Assembly: GCA_902511755.1 (NCBI GenBank)
Contig: CABXGL010000004.1
Coordinates: forward strand, 1-64,000
Reading direction: 5' to 3'
DNA length: 64,000 nucleotides
From: an uncultured Bacteroidota bacterium
GTDB taxonomy: Bacteria > Bacteroidota > Bacteroidia > Flavobacteriales > Flavobacteriaceae
The notes below the pieces were generated by a model that was not told the DNA's origin, ran no database searches, and worked only from the letters and a program-made list of their open reading frames with translations. Positions within the stretch are counted from its first letter, which is position 1. Every line of letters starts with the position of its first letter. A program made the translations under genes and the position numbers. Shown one piece after another: positions 1 through 9,615 of this stretch.

Positions 1-1
1 T

Positions 2-475
2 ATTGGAAATAGAGCATGGGTTGCAAGTGGAGGAATTAATAGTAGAATATATTACAGTGATGATTTTGGAAAAAGTTGGAGTATAATAGAAACTCCTATT
101 ATTAAAGGAGAATCAACAAAAGGTATTTATAGTATTGATTTTTATGACAAGAAGAATGGTTTTGCCATTGGTGGAGATTATACAAAACCTTTGGAGAATA
201 TCTCAAATAAGATTATTACAAATGATGGCGGAAAGACTTGGAAAACAGTTGCTGAAAATCAAGATCCAGGATATAGAAGTTGTGTTCAGTATTTTCCAAA
301 TAGCAAAGGTAAATCCTTAGTTGCTGTAGGTTATAATGGAATAGACATTTCAAATGATAAAGGACATACATGGAAACATTTAAGCGATGAAAGCTTCTAT
401 ACAATAAGGTTTTTAAATGAATGTACTGCCTATGCTGCAGGAAAAGGTAAAATATCAAAACTTCACTTCAAATAG
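2..475 (+). CDS. C-terminal part of a YCF48/BNR-type beta-propeller protein (5' end outside window)
   Basis: The frame is open from base 2 to the stop at 475. Repeated 'YYSDDFGKSWS', 'ITNDGGKTWKT' and 'DISNDKGHTWKHL' motifs are Asp-box/BNR repeats. Confidence 0.75.
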   Translation: MGNRAWVASGGINSRIYYSDDFGKSWSIIETPIIKGESTKGIYSIDFYDKKNGFAIGGDYTKPLENISNKIITNDGGKTWKTVAENQDPGYRSCVQYFPNSKGKSLVAVGYNGIDISNDKGHTWKHLSDESFYTIRFLNECTAYAAGKGKISKLHFK

Positions 476-514
476 TTTTTATATTTATTTTGATTTAAAT
501 TAAGTGTTATTTTT

Positions 515-1483
515 TTATTTTAATAATGTTTTTTTCATAAAATCTTTACTAAAATTATATGATTTTACTCTAGCTTCTGGATTACCTCCAAAATCAGCAC
601 CTCTAGAAACACACATCATAAATCCAATTTTTTGTAAAAAGGGATTTGACATTGGAATGTTTAGATAATTCATCAAAACATTGCCTTTTTCGTCAAGTCT
701 AAAAATACATTCACTAAAGTTATAAGCGTTTTCACTTCTTATTACTGGACCTTTTTTGTCAAATGAATGATATGAATCTTTATATATTGTGAGATCAATA
801 TTTGTTTTAGGTTTTAATTTATTAATAAAATCCTTACAAGGTGATGAAGGTGTCCAATTATCTAATTCACCAATCAATATATGAATAGGTGAATTAGTAA
901 ATTCTGTATTATCAGGATCAATAAAGCAAGGTGGATAAAATGCAAGATGAGAGGCAAAAGTTAGTTCTTTATTAATTGCATTTTTAAGTGGAAGCCAACC
1001 AGTAAATAAGGTGACACCACCTCCTAAGCTCCATCCAGTTATTGAAACCTTGTCCTTATCAATATTTGGATGTTCTGATAATACTTCAAAAGCCCTATAG
1101 GCATCAAGTATCATTGCAGCCATAGTTATTTCAGTTTGAGTTCCAACAGTGGAAGTAATATTTCTACTTTTAAAACTGTTTAACTCAAAAGTTGCAATAC
1201 CCATTTCTTGATACATTTTCAGGTATTCATGATGATGCTCTGACCATCCAAGACTTCCAGCAACTCCAATGACTAATGGGTATTTTTTGTTTTTAGAAAT
1301 TGAATCTTTTGGAATGACAAGTTTGCCAAATACTTTTTGTTTTTCTTGATTTTCTAAATCTGTTATTACATCGTTGAATGAGTATGGATTTGCACTATCA
1401 AATTGAATAGTTTCAATTTTTATTTGTCCATATACAATGAAAGTAAATAGAAAAAAAGAAATTAATAGAAATAGCTTTTTCAA
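515..1483 (-). CDS. Secreted dienelactone hydrolase-like alpha/beta hydrolase
   Basis: Signal peptide; nucleophile elbow 'GWSLGGG'; 'YKDSYHSFD' catalytic His region. Confidence 0.75.
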   Translation of the reverse strand: MKKLFLLISFFLFTFIVYGQIKIETIQFDSANPYSFNDVITDLENQEKQKVFGKLVIPKDSISKNKKYPLVIGVAGSLGWSEHHHEYLKMYQEMGIATFELNSFKSRNITSTVGTQTEITMAAMILDAYRAFEVLSEHPNIDKDKVSITGWSLGGGVTLFTGWLPLKNAINKELTFASHLAFYPPCFIDPDNTEFTNSPIHILIGELDNWTPSSPCKDFINKLKPKTNIDLTIYKDSYHSFDKKGPVIRSENAYNFSECIFRLDEKGNVLMNYLNIPMSNPFLQKIGFMMCVSRGADFGGNPEARVKSYNFSKDFMKKTLLK

Positions 1484-1521
1484 TATATTTTAGTAAAAAA
1501 ATAATTTATTCTTTTTTAATG

Positions 1522-2049
1522 TTATTCAACTGGTGGAGGTGGAGGAAAACCCGTTTCTCTTTTTGCTGAACTCCACCATATAAGTTTATTATCATCTATT
1601 TGGTACCATTCTTCGTATACGGCTCCATCAGCACCGGTAAATCTTGCATTTACCCATTCACCATTAGTGTTTGTTTGCTTTGGATCGTCAGATGCACTTG
1701 GTTTTACCGAAAACGCAAAATTAGTTGTCCATCCCCATTCTTCTTCTTTTTCTAATGACGATTGATAGCTACTTTCAATTTTTGCTACAAATGAATCACC
1801 ATTATTAGAAACTGTTCCATCGTCATGATAAAAAGTTCCATTACCTATATGAGCTTTTAAAGTTTCATAATCTCTCGATGCCCAGGCCGCATCAATTTTT
1901 TTAAATACTTCTACGGTTTCTTGACTTCCCATCATAATAGTCTGATCTGAACCATCAATAAAACCATTTGTAGGCACATCACAGGGTTTTGTATCAGCAC
2001 ATGAAATAAATAGCCCAATTAGGCTAAATAATAAAATATAATTTTTCAT
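1522..2049 (-). CDS. SnoaL/NTF2-like lipoprotein
   Basis: Lipobox 'LIGLFISCAD'; NTF2-like text 'FKKIDAAWASRDYETLKAHIGNGTFYHDDG'. Confidence 0.6.
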   Translation of the reverse strand: MKNYILLFSLIGLFISCADTKPCDVPTNGFIDGSDQTIMMGSQETVEVFKKIDAAWASRDYETLKAHIGNGTFYHDDGTVSNNGDSFVAKIESSYQSSLEKEEEWGWTTNFAFSVKPSASDDPKQTNTNGEWVNARFTGADGAVYEEWYQIDDNKLIWWSSAKRETGFPPPPPVE

Positions 2050-2132
2050 AATATAGTTTTTTAATTAGCTCTCAAGATAGTGAAATAATAGATAGAAAAA
2101 ACTATAGGAATACTTAATAGTTAATCTGTTTT

Positions 2133-2984
2133 TTATGGATCTATTAATTCAAATTTGATATTATTATCCATGTGTTTTTGAGATAGTTTATTTATTGATT
2201 TTTTAGATAGTTGAAGTATTCTTGGATATCCACCACATGTTTGAGAATCTCTCATAAGAATTATTATTTTTCCAGATGGAGTTAGTTGGACTGTTCCTTG
2301 CATAACTAATGAAGTAATTATGGAATCAAGTTGATTATCAAATGACTCATTTAATTGATATGCCATTCTATTATTATTATTTGAAATTGTAAATTTTTTC
2401 TTTAATAAAACTTGCTTTTGTTTTATTGTTAATTTATTAAATTCGGGTCCCTTGAAAACTTCAATTGTATTGTTTTTAAAATGTTTCAAATAATTAACAT
2501 TAATTTTAGTTCTTTTAGTCTTTGTTTTTACTGATTTTTTAATTTTTAAACTCTCACCCCTTATTATTCTATTTGATTTAGTAATATTAGAATGCATGCT
2601 TCTACTATTCATGATTTTTTCTGATAAGAAACCTCCAGAAACACCTATATAAGAACGTAATCCATATTTCAATTTCCCGAATTTCAAAACATCACCTTGA
2701 TTCATTTGATATACTCGATTTACATCAATAGAATTATCATTTATTGATGGGCTAATATCTGCTCCTGTAATACATATTTTAGTTTCCTCCAAGAATTTTA
2801 AAACAGGTCCTGTCATCGTTATTTCCATTACGGCATCATTATCATTGTTTCCTAATAATTTATTTGATAGAATTGATGAAAGTTGATCCATTGATCCAGA
2901 TATAGGAACTCCATAATTTTCATATCCAAACCTTCCAAGATCTTGTATTGTCGTATAAAGTCCTGATTTAACAATTTCAATCAT
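2133..2984 (-). CDS. pxpC: 5-oxoprolinase subunit C (biotin-dependent carboxyltransferase/KipA family)
   Basis: N-terminus 'MIEIVKSGLYTTIQDLGRFGYENYGVPISGSMD' is typical of PxpC; adjacent to pxpB and pxpA. Confidence 0.88.
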   Translation of the reverse strand: MIEIVKSGLYTTIQDLGRFGYENYGVPISGSMDQLSSILSNKLLGNNDNDAVMEITMTGPVLKFLEETKICITGADISPSINDNSIDVNRVYQMNQGDVLKFGKLKYGLRSYIGVSGGFLSEKIMNSRSMHSNITKSNRIIRGESLKIKKSVKTKTKRTKINVNYLKHFKNNTIEVFKGPEFNKLTIKQKQVLLKKKFTISNNNNRMAYQLNESFDNQLDSIITSLVMQGTVQLTPSGKIIILMRDSQTCGGYPRILQLSKKSINKLSQKHMDNNIKFELIDP

Positions 2985-3714
2985 TTATTCTAGTTTTTAT
3001 AGGTTTATAAATATTAGATTCAACTTGTATCTTGATTAATTCATGTTCTTTTAATGATATTGGATTGAATTTTATTTTATCTCCTGGCTTAATAAAGCAT
3101 GGAGAGGTCTTATTTATATTAAATAAATTAATTGGTGAGTTTCCAATAATATACCACCCTCCAGGACTATTGTTTGGGTATATTCCAGTTTGTGATCCTC
3201 CAATTCCTATAGCACCCTTAGGAACATTTAAAATTGGTTTTGCTTTACGTGGATGATGTATTTTTTTATCTAATCCTCCTAAATATAAAAATCCGGGAAG
3301 AAAGCCTATGTTATAAACTCTATAATCTTTAGAATTATGTAAAGAAATAATTTCTTCTTTTTTTATAGAAAGGCTTTTTTCTAAATAAGCTAAATCATGT
3401 CCAGGATCAATGTCATAACATACAGGTATTTCCCATTTATTAAAAACTTGTTTTTGCTTTGATCCAATTTTTATATAAATATTGTTTAATTCAGAGATTT
3501 TAGCTTTAGAATTTATAATTTCTCTATATGTAATTAGGAGAGAATTATAGGAGTTTTTTAAATAAATATTTTTGTTTAGATATTTTTTTTCAATTTCTGA
3601 TTTAAATAATAAAATGTTTTCTAAAATAGATTCATTGATTTTCGAAGGCCATTCAACTAAAACAGAGCTTTCTCCAAATCTTTTATATTTTAAATTATAC
3701 GATTTCAATTCCAA
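2977..3714 (-). CDS. pxpB: 5-oxoprolinase subunit B (KipI family)
   Basis: 'IPVCYDIDPGHDLAYLEKSLS' and 'YNIGFLPGFLYLGGLDKKIHHPRKAKPILNVPKGAIGIGGSQTGIYPNNSPGGWYIIG' are PxpB motifs. Confidence 0.92.
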   Translation of the reverse strand: MELKSYNLKYKRFGESSVLVEWPSKINESILENILLFKSEIEKKYLNKNIYLKNSYNSLLITYREIINSKAKISELNNIYIKIGSKQKQVFNKWEIPVCYDIDPGHDLAYLEKSLSIKKEEIISLHNSKDYRVYNIGFLPGFLYLGGLDKKIHHPRKAKPILNVPKGAIGIGGSQTGIYPNNSPGGWYIIGNSPINLFNINKTSPCFIKPGDKIKFNPISLKEHELIKIQVESNIYKPIKTRIND

Positions 3715-4426
3715 GATTATTTAATTTTAAATGTAACTCTTCAAGTAATTCAATAGCATTTGGATTGTCACCATGAATACATAGGGTGTCAAACTCAACA
3801 CTTCTTTCTTTCTTGTCAATACTTATAATTTTATTATTAATAATATTATAAACATGTTTAAACATTTCATTAGAATTTTCTATTAATGCATTAGAATTAT
3901 CTCTAGAAACTAAAGTTAAGTTAGAGTTATAGTTTCTATCTATAAATAATTCATTACATATTATAATTCCTTCTTCTTTTGCCATTTTAGAAATAAGAGA
4001 TGAATAGGGGACATATAATTTTGTTTTCATCTCTTTTGTTATATCAATTATAATTCTTGCAGTTTCTTTATCATTTGATGCAAAATTATAAAGTGCTCCA
4101 TGGGCTTTTATATGATTTAATTCAACATTTTCTTGAATTAATATAGATCTTAAAGATTGTATTTGATTTTTTAATGATTTTACTAGTTTATCCTTACTAA
4201 TATTCATTATTTTTCTACCAAAATTTTTCTTGTCAGGAAAAGATGGATGAGCACCAATTTTTAAATTATTCTTTTTAGCTAATCTTACAATTGACAACAT
4301 AGTCTCTAAATCACCAGAATGTCCTCCACAAGCAATATTACATGAAGAAATTAATGGAAAAAGCAGATCTTCATTACCGATACCTTCACCTACATCTGCA
4401 TTTATATCAATTTTAAGATTTTTCAT
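3695..4426 (-). CDS. pxpA: 5-oxoprolinase subunit A (LamB/YcsF family)
   Basis: 'KIDINADVGEGIGNEDLLFPLISSCNIACGGHSGD' and 'HIKAHGALYN' are LamB/YcsF motifs. Confidence 0.93.
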   Translation of the reverse strand: MKNLKIDINADVGEGIGNEDLLFPLISSCNIACGGHSGDLETMLSIVRLAKKNNLKIGAHPSFPDKKNFGRKIMNISKDKLVKSLKNQIQSLRSILIQENVELNHIKAHGALYNFASNDKETARIIIDITKEMKTKLYVPYSSLISKMAKEEGIIICNELFIDRNYNSNLTLVSRDNSNALIENSNEMFKHVYNIINNKIISIDKKERSVEFDTLCIHGDNPNAIELLEELHLKLNNLGIEIV

Positions 4427-5650
4427 TTATAATAATTCAAAAACTTTTAGAATACTTTTTAATCCAAGAAAAATTGTAATAACTAGAATTAGTAATCCAA
4501 TAAAATTCTGCCATTTAGAATTTTTATATTTTCCTAGAATAGAATCTTTATTTACAATCCATATTAAAAAACCAGCAATTACAGGTAATAATATTCCGTT
4601 AGCCACTTGTGCAAATTTTATTATCTCTATGGATTTATATCCTGAAGATGAAGATATAACTCCAGCCAATAAAATAAAGATCCAAACGCTTCTAAACTTT
4701 AATCCTTTCATATTCAATGACCATCCTAAACATCCAGCAGCTACAAAAGATGCTGCTAGGGGAGCGGTTATTGCACTTGTTATCCCAGCTGAAAATAATC
4801 CAATAGCTAAGATATATTTAGAATAAATACCATAAAGTGGTTCAATTCCCTTAGCTAAATCAGCAGCATTGTTAATATTATCAATATTTAATGAAGCACT
4901 AGAAATAATAATACACATAGATACTATTCCTCCAAGTACAATAGAAACTATCGTGTCATTTCTAGCAAATTTTAAATCACTTTTATTCTTCCATCTTTCT
5001 TTAACTAATGAAGCATGAAGAAAAAGATTGTATGGAACTACAGTTGTACCAATTAATCCAATAATTATTAAAATACTTCCTTCTGGGAATTTAGGTACAA
5101 ATAAACCATTAAATAAATCAGTTATATCTGGTTTAGTTATAATAGCAGTTATAATGAACGATAAACTCATTATTATTACTAAAAAAATCAGGGATCTTTC
5201 AAGAATTTTATAATTTCCTATGTACAGCAAAGAAAATGCTATTAATCCTAAAATAATGCTATAAAAATTGATATTCATATTTAGAATAGTCAAACCTTTT
5301 TCTCCAAAGACAGCTTCTAATCCTAATACGCCCCCACTAATATTTCCTGCTTCATAGGCTGCATTTCCTATTACTATAGCAGATAGTATCAATGTTATTA
5401 CAATATTTCTAAAACCAGGGTTTTTAATTTCTTCTCTAATAACTTGAGAAAGTCCTTTATTTGATATTATACCAAGACGGGCAGACATCTCTTGAAGAAC
5501 TATTGTAGCAATTATTGATAAAACTAAAGTCCATAAAAGAGAAAAACCAAAATCAAGTCCAGCTATACTACATAAAGTGACTGTACCTGGACCAATAAAT
5601 GCTGCAGCTATTAACGGTCCTGGGCCAATATTTTTAAACCATTTTTTCAT
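4427..5650 (-). CDS. Nramp/SLC11-related membrane transporter, non-canonical (no DPGN or MPH motif)
   Basis: Nramp-like fold text: 'IGPGPLIAAAFIGPGTVTLCSIAGLDFGFSLLW' (TM1) and 'IGTTVVPYNLFLHASLVKERW' (TM6); many hydrophobic helices; abuts pxpA. Confidence 0.85.
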   Translation of the reverse strand: MKKWFKNIGPGPLIAAAFIGPGTVTLCSIAGLDFGFSLLWTLVLSIIATIVLQEMSARLGIISNKGLSQVIREEIKNPGFRNIVITLILSAIVIGNAAYEAGNISGGVLGLEAVFGEKGLTILNMNINFYSIILGLIAFSLLYIGNYKILERSLIFLVIIMSLSFIITAIITKPDITDLFNGLFVPKFPEGSILIIIGLIGTTVVPYNLFLHASLVKERWKNKSDLKFARNDTIVSIVLGGIVSMCIIISSASLNIDNINNAADLAKGIEPLYGIYSKYILAIGLFSAGITSAITAPLAASFVAAGCLGWSLNMKGLKFRSVWIFILLAGVISSSSGYKSIEIIKFAQVANGILLPVIAGFLIWIVNKDSILGKYKNSKWQNFIGLLILVITIFLGLKSILKVFELL

Positions 5651-5658
5651 TGATTTTT

Positions 5659-6759
5659 TTATTTTTTTAATGAAATTATTGGAGCTTCATAATTCAAATC
5701 AAGCAATCTAAAATAATTGTTACCTAAAACAATATTTCTAAATGCTTTATCATTTAAATATTTGTTTATTTCACTAGTTACCATTAGATCTGTTTTATAC
5801 GAATCAAAATTTTTGTTAGCTGAAGCGACGAAATCTGTACCTGGTAATATTTTTTCGGAATAGTTATTGAAAAAATTAACATATAAATCACGATATTTTT
5901 TAAAATAATTATCTTCCAGAACCCGCCAAGTAATGTCTAGCATTAAGTTAGGGTATTTATTTAATAGCCTTTTCATGATTTTTATGTGTTCGTTAGGATT
6001 CATATTAGACAATTCCTTAGATAAACCCATATGAGCCCATACAATTTTGTTATTTGGATATAATTTTAATACTTCTTCCATTAGAAATAAATATTTAGTA
6101 TTAGATTGATTATTTCCTAAATCTGAATGGATATTTATAGGTATTTTTCTTTCATTTAATTCACCCATAAAATCTTTCCATTTAGATATGTCTTCTAATA
6201 TAGCTGGTTCATGAAAATTATTTAAAAGTGCTTGTTTTATTAGATTAACTTCTCCCATCCAATTAAAAATATTAGGGTATTCATCGTCTAAAATTTTCAT
6301 TTTTTGTAAAATGTCGCCAGGATTTGCTAAATCTGGGAATGTCATAGAGATAGTTAAATGAATATCTTTTGGTTTTGATTTAATAAAATTTTCAGCATTA
6401 ATGATGTCGTTTTTTATAGTAGGAAGGACAGGAATTCCCGGGCAGTCTAAATAATATGTACAATCTGAGTCAATTGGTACTCTTTGACCAATACCATAAA
6501 CATTAACAAACCTTACATTTGTTTTTCTGAAATAATCAACTAAATCAGAGAATGGAATAGCCTCTCCACCAAATGGCATAAAATGAACATGCGAATCAAT
6601 AATTGGAGTAAAGTTTTCAACGTTTCTGTCAAAGGGAATTTGGTCCCTACCTTTTTCAAAAGAGTTTAAATCTCTATTTAATTTATTAGAATTATTAATA
6701 GAGAATGAAAAAATAATTAAACTTGCTATGCTAAGAAAAATAAGAATGTTTTTTTTCAT
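5659..6759 (-). CDS. Exported amidohydrolase-superfamily (TIM-barrel) hydrolase
   Basis: Signal peptide; metal-ligand motif 'IIDSHVHF'; 'INIHSDLG', 'VWAHMGLS', 'LPGTDF'; co-directional with the pxp genes. Confidence 0.72.
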   Translation of the reverse strand: MKKNILIFLSIASLIIFSFSINNSNKLNRDLNSFEKGRDQIPFDRNVENFTPIIDSHVHFMPFGGEAIPFSDLVDYFRKTNVRFVNVYGIGQRVPIDSDCTYYLDCPGIPVLPTIKNDIINAENFIKSKPKDIHLTISMTFPDLANPGDILQKMKILDDEYPNIFNWMGEVNLIKQALLNNFHEPAILEDISKWKDFMGELNERKIPINIHSDLGNNQSNTKYLFLMEEVLKLYPNNKIVWAHMGLSKELSNMNPNEHIKIMKRLLNKYPNLMLDITWRVLEDNYFKKYRDLYVNFFNNYSEKILPGTDFVASANKNFDSYKTDLMVTSEINKYLNDKAFRNIVLGNNYFRLLDLNYEAPIISLKK

Positions 6760-6807
6760 TTATTAAATAAAATTTAAATGCAATTTAATAACTTTAAGGA
6801 AGTATTT

Positions 6808-7434
6808 ATGATTTATTTAAAATTTAAAAAATATCTTTTATTATTATCCTTTATAATTCTTTTTTCATGTGGTGAAAGTGGAGGAGAAGACCCTGTTTCT
6901 GCTCTTAGATCTAATGTAATGATAGATAAAGGAATTTATAAAGTTTCTTATAATGAAAAATTTGAACAACCAAATTGGATAGAGTATACTGTTTCAAATC
7001 GTCCTAAAAATGTAGATAGAGGTAATAAAGATTTTTATTTAGAGGAGGGAGTAGTAACTTCTGATAATGCTGATTATTATAAAAATGAATGGGATAAAGG
7101 TCATTTAGCTCCAGCTGCAACATTTAGTGATAGTGAAGATAATCTCAATAAAACATTTTCATTTATAAATTGTGCAATGCAAATAGATAATTTAAATAGG
7201 GGTGAGTGGGCTCAATTAGAACAACAGGTAAGAGATTGGTCAGTAAATGGAAATGTGAAAGTTAAAATTGAATTAGTTTTTGCAGCGAATCATCAAATTA
7301 GAAGTACTGGGGTTCATGTGCCAACCGGATTTTGGAAAAATTTAACTTTTTCTAATGGAAATCAAACTTGTTATTATTTCCCTAATTCTTCTACCGATAA
7401 AAACTGGGATAAATATGAAGCCAATTGTAATTAA
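6808..7434 (+). CDS. DNA/RNA non-specific endonuclease, lipoprotein
   Basis: The ORF track starts at 6778, but the start at 6808 gives a clean lipoprotein signal 'MIYLKFKKYLLLLSFIILFSCGES'. Nuclease motif 'DKGHLAPAATF' with 'FINCAMQIDNLNRGEWAQLE'. Confidence 0.82.
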   Translation: MIYLKFKKYLLLLSFIILFSCGESGGEDPVSALRSNVMIDKGIYKVSYNEKFEQPNWIEYTVSNRPKNVDRGNKDFYLEEGVVTSDNADYYKNEWDKGHLAPAATFSDSEDNLNKTFSFINCAMQIDNLNRGEWAQLEQQVRDWSVNGNVKVKIELVFAANHQIRSTGVHVPTGFWKNLTFSNGNQTCYYFPNSSTDKNWDKYEANCN

Positions 7435-7439
7435 GATTG

Positions 7440-7664
7440 CTAGCTGATAATTAGTACTCCTGGATTACCATCCCATGAATCATCTACTTTGAAATTATGT
7501 TTTCTACACTGATCTCTAACTATGTTTTTCATTTTTTCACTTTTTCCCGTAATTATCCTAAGTGGAAAATTTCCTTTATTATAATGAAGAATAACTTTAT
7601 TCATTAAAACTTCTTCTACCTCATGATAAGTAAGGCCGTGTAAATCAATTTCTGTATTCTCCAT
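7440..7664 (-). CDS. Small Smr-domain protein
   Basis: 'IDLHGLTYHEVEEVL' and 'LRIITGKS' are Smr domain motifs. Confidence 0.82.
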   Translation of the reverse strand: MENTEIDLHGLTYHEVEEVLMNKVILHYNKGNFPLRIITGKSEKMKNIVRDQCRKHNFKVDDSWDGNPGVLIIS

Positions 7665-7721
7665 TTTACTAAAATTAATAAAATTCAGTTACTATCTTAT
7701 GATTTTAGTAATTTTGCATCA

Positions 7722-8492
7722 ATGAAAACAAAAAAAGAAATTGTAAAGGATTGGATTTCTAGATATACAGGAGTTGATTTAGAATCCTTTGGAGATTTTA
7801 TTTTACTCACAAATTTTCAAAAATATGTAGAAGAATTCGCAAAGCTTAATAAAGTAGAAATATCTGGTAAAGATAAAAATATGCCTTCTGCTACTTTTGA
7901 AAATATTACAATAATTAATTTTGGAATGGGAAGTCCAAATGCTGCTACAGTTATGGATTTATTATTTTCTATTAAACCAAAAGCTGTGCTTTTTCTAGGA
8001 AAATGTGGAGGATTAAAAAAGAGAATTAATATAGGAGATTTTATTTTACCAATTGGTGCTATAAGAGGTGAGGGTACTTCAAATGACTATTTTCCAATTG
8101 AAGTTCCTGCTATGCCATCATTTTCTTTACAAAGAGCTATTTCTTCTTCTTTAAAATATCAGAAGGTTGATTATTGGACAGGAACTGTTTTTACAACCAA
8201 TAGAAGGGTATGGGAATTTGATAATAAATTTAAGAATTATTTGAAAAAAGTTAGAGCTTATTCTATAGACATGGAAACAGCTACATTATTCACAGTAGGA
8301 TTTCACAATAGAATACCAATTGGAGCTTTGTTATTGGTTACAGATCAACCCATGATTCCAGATGGAGTTAAAACTCAAGCTCAAGATGACGTAAATGCAG
8401 AATTATTTGATAAAAAACATCTTATAATTGGAATTGAATCTCTAAAACAAATTATCAATCACGAAGATACAGTAAGACATTTAAAATTTTAG
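7722..8492 (+). CDS. amn: AMP nucleosidase
   Basis: 'NFGMGSPNAATVMDLL', 'FLGKCGGLKK', 'IDMETATLFTVGF', 'ALLLVTDQPM' are phosphorylase-superfamily/AMN motifs. Confidence 0.85.
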   Translation: MKTKKEIVKDWISRYTGVDLESFGDFILLTNFQKYVEEFAKLNKVEISGKDKNMPSATFENITIINFGMGSPNAATVMDLLFSIKPKAVLFLGKCGGLKKRINIGDFILPIGAIRGEGTSNDYFPIEVPAMPSFSLQRAISSSLKYQKVDYWTGTVFTTNRRVWEFDNKFKNYLKKVRAYSIDMETATLFTVGFHNRIPIGALLLVTDQPMIPDGVKTQAQDDVNAELFDKKHLIIGIESLKQIINHEDTVRHLKF

Positions 8493-8603
8493 ATTAGCAT
8501 TTTAAATTTAAAAATTTATCACTTTCTTTTCCAACTCATAAAATAGTAGTTTGATTATAAAATATGAAACAACTTAAATAATAAAAAAGTCTTTTAATCT
8601 TAA

Positions 8604-9020
8604 TTACCATTCTGCTTTTATTAATATAACAGTATGCATAAGTGTTGTGGCTAACTTACCATTATAGTTATATATTTCTCCTTTTATGGTAGCAATGTTT
8701 TTTCCTTTTTTAACAATTTCTGCTATAGTAATTACTTTCCCTTTGAATAAAGGTCTGTGATGAATACTATGAAGGTTAGTAGAGGTAGGATAGATAGCCC
8801 CTTGACTTTCATATATTATTAATAGACTTGTTATGTCATCTAACATAGAAGTCATCATACCACCTTGCACACTTCCATTTGGATTTAAAGTTTCTGTAGG
8901 AAATTCACCTTCTAATTTTAAATAACCTTCTCTATATTCGAGAAATTTAAACTTAAAAATTTTTCCAGTTCCACCTTTAGTTTTATGAAAATCTAAGATT
9001 TCATTAATTTTTTTTTCCAT
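8604..9020 (-). CDS. PaaI-family (hotdog fold) thioesterase
   Basis: 'NPNGSVQGGMMTSMLDDITSLLI' is a hotdog thioesterase motif. Confidence 0.75.
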   Translation of the reverse strand: MEKKINEILDFHKTKGGTGKIFKFKFLEYREGYLKLEGEFPTETLNPNGSVQGGMMTSMLDDITSLLIIYESQGAIYPTSTNLHSIHHRPLFKGKVITIAEIVKKGKNIATIKGEIYNYNGKLATTLMHTVILIKAEW

Positions 9021-9113
9021 AACAATTATATTTTTTAAATATATAAAATGTTCAAATCATTTTGTGCAAGAATCCTTAATTATGAATTATTTTTTTTTTT
9101 GTAAATTATAGCG

Positions 9114-9581
9114 ATGTCAGTTATAAGTTTTAGGGGTCCTTCAAAAAAAGAAACTAAGAAAACTATTCAAAATATTCTTGTAAAAGATTATATGAGTAGA
9201 GATGTTATAACTTTTCGTAAATCGGATTCTATTTATTATGTCATGCAGGAATTACTAAATAATAAAATTTCAGGTGCTCCAATAGTTAATAAATTTGGAA
9301 AGATAGTTGGCATTATATCAGAAACGGATATAATGAAAAACATAGTAGATAGTCAATATTATAATATGCCAATTTCAAAAACTACCGTTTCTAAGTATAT
9401 GAAAAAATCAGTAGATTGTATTTCACCAAATGAAACAATTTTTGGAGCTGCTTCTGAGTTTATGAAATTAAATAGAAAAAGATTTCCTGTAATGATTTCA
9501 GATAAAATTGTAGGAATTATTAGTAGGGTAGATATAATTTCTGCGGCTGTAAATATTCGAAGTCAAATGTGGGGAAATTAA
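9114..9581 (+). CDS. Twin CBS-domain protein
   Basis: 'VKDYMSRDVITFRKSDSIYYVMQELLNNKISGAPIVNKFGKIVGIISETDIM' and a second CBS repeat. Confidence 0.85.
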   Translation: MSVISFRGPSKKETKKTIQNILVKDYMSRDVITFRKSDSIYYVMQELLNNKISGAPIVNKFGKIVGIISETDIMKNIVDSQYYNMPISKTTVSKYMKKSVDCISPNETIFGAASEFMKLNRKRFPVMISDKIVGIISRVDIISAAVNIRSQMWGN

Positions 9582-9615
9582 TTTTACTAATAATAAACAT
9601 AATCCTTTTTTTAAA

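Noticed and set aside
216-458. Antisense 80-aa ORF
   Set aside because: Overlaps the BNR-repeat coding frame; composition looks like antisense translation of AT-rich coding DNA.
3032-3256. Antisense 74-aa ORF in pxpB
   Set aside because: Shadow ORF opposite a confident family member.
7709-7716. TAATTTTG as promoter of amn
   Set aside because: Matches TAnnTTTG and lies only 5 nt from the ATG, but no -33 TTG at suitable spacing was found; too weak to list as a feature.
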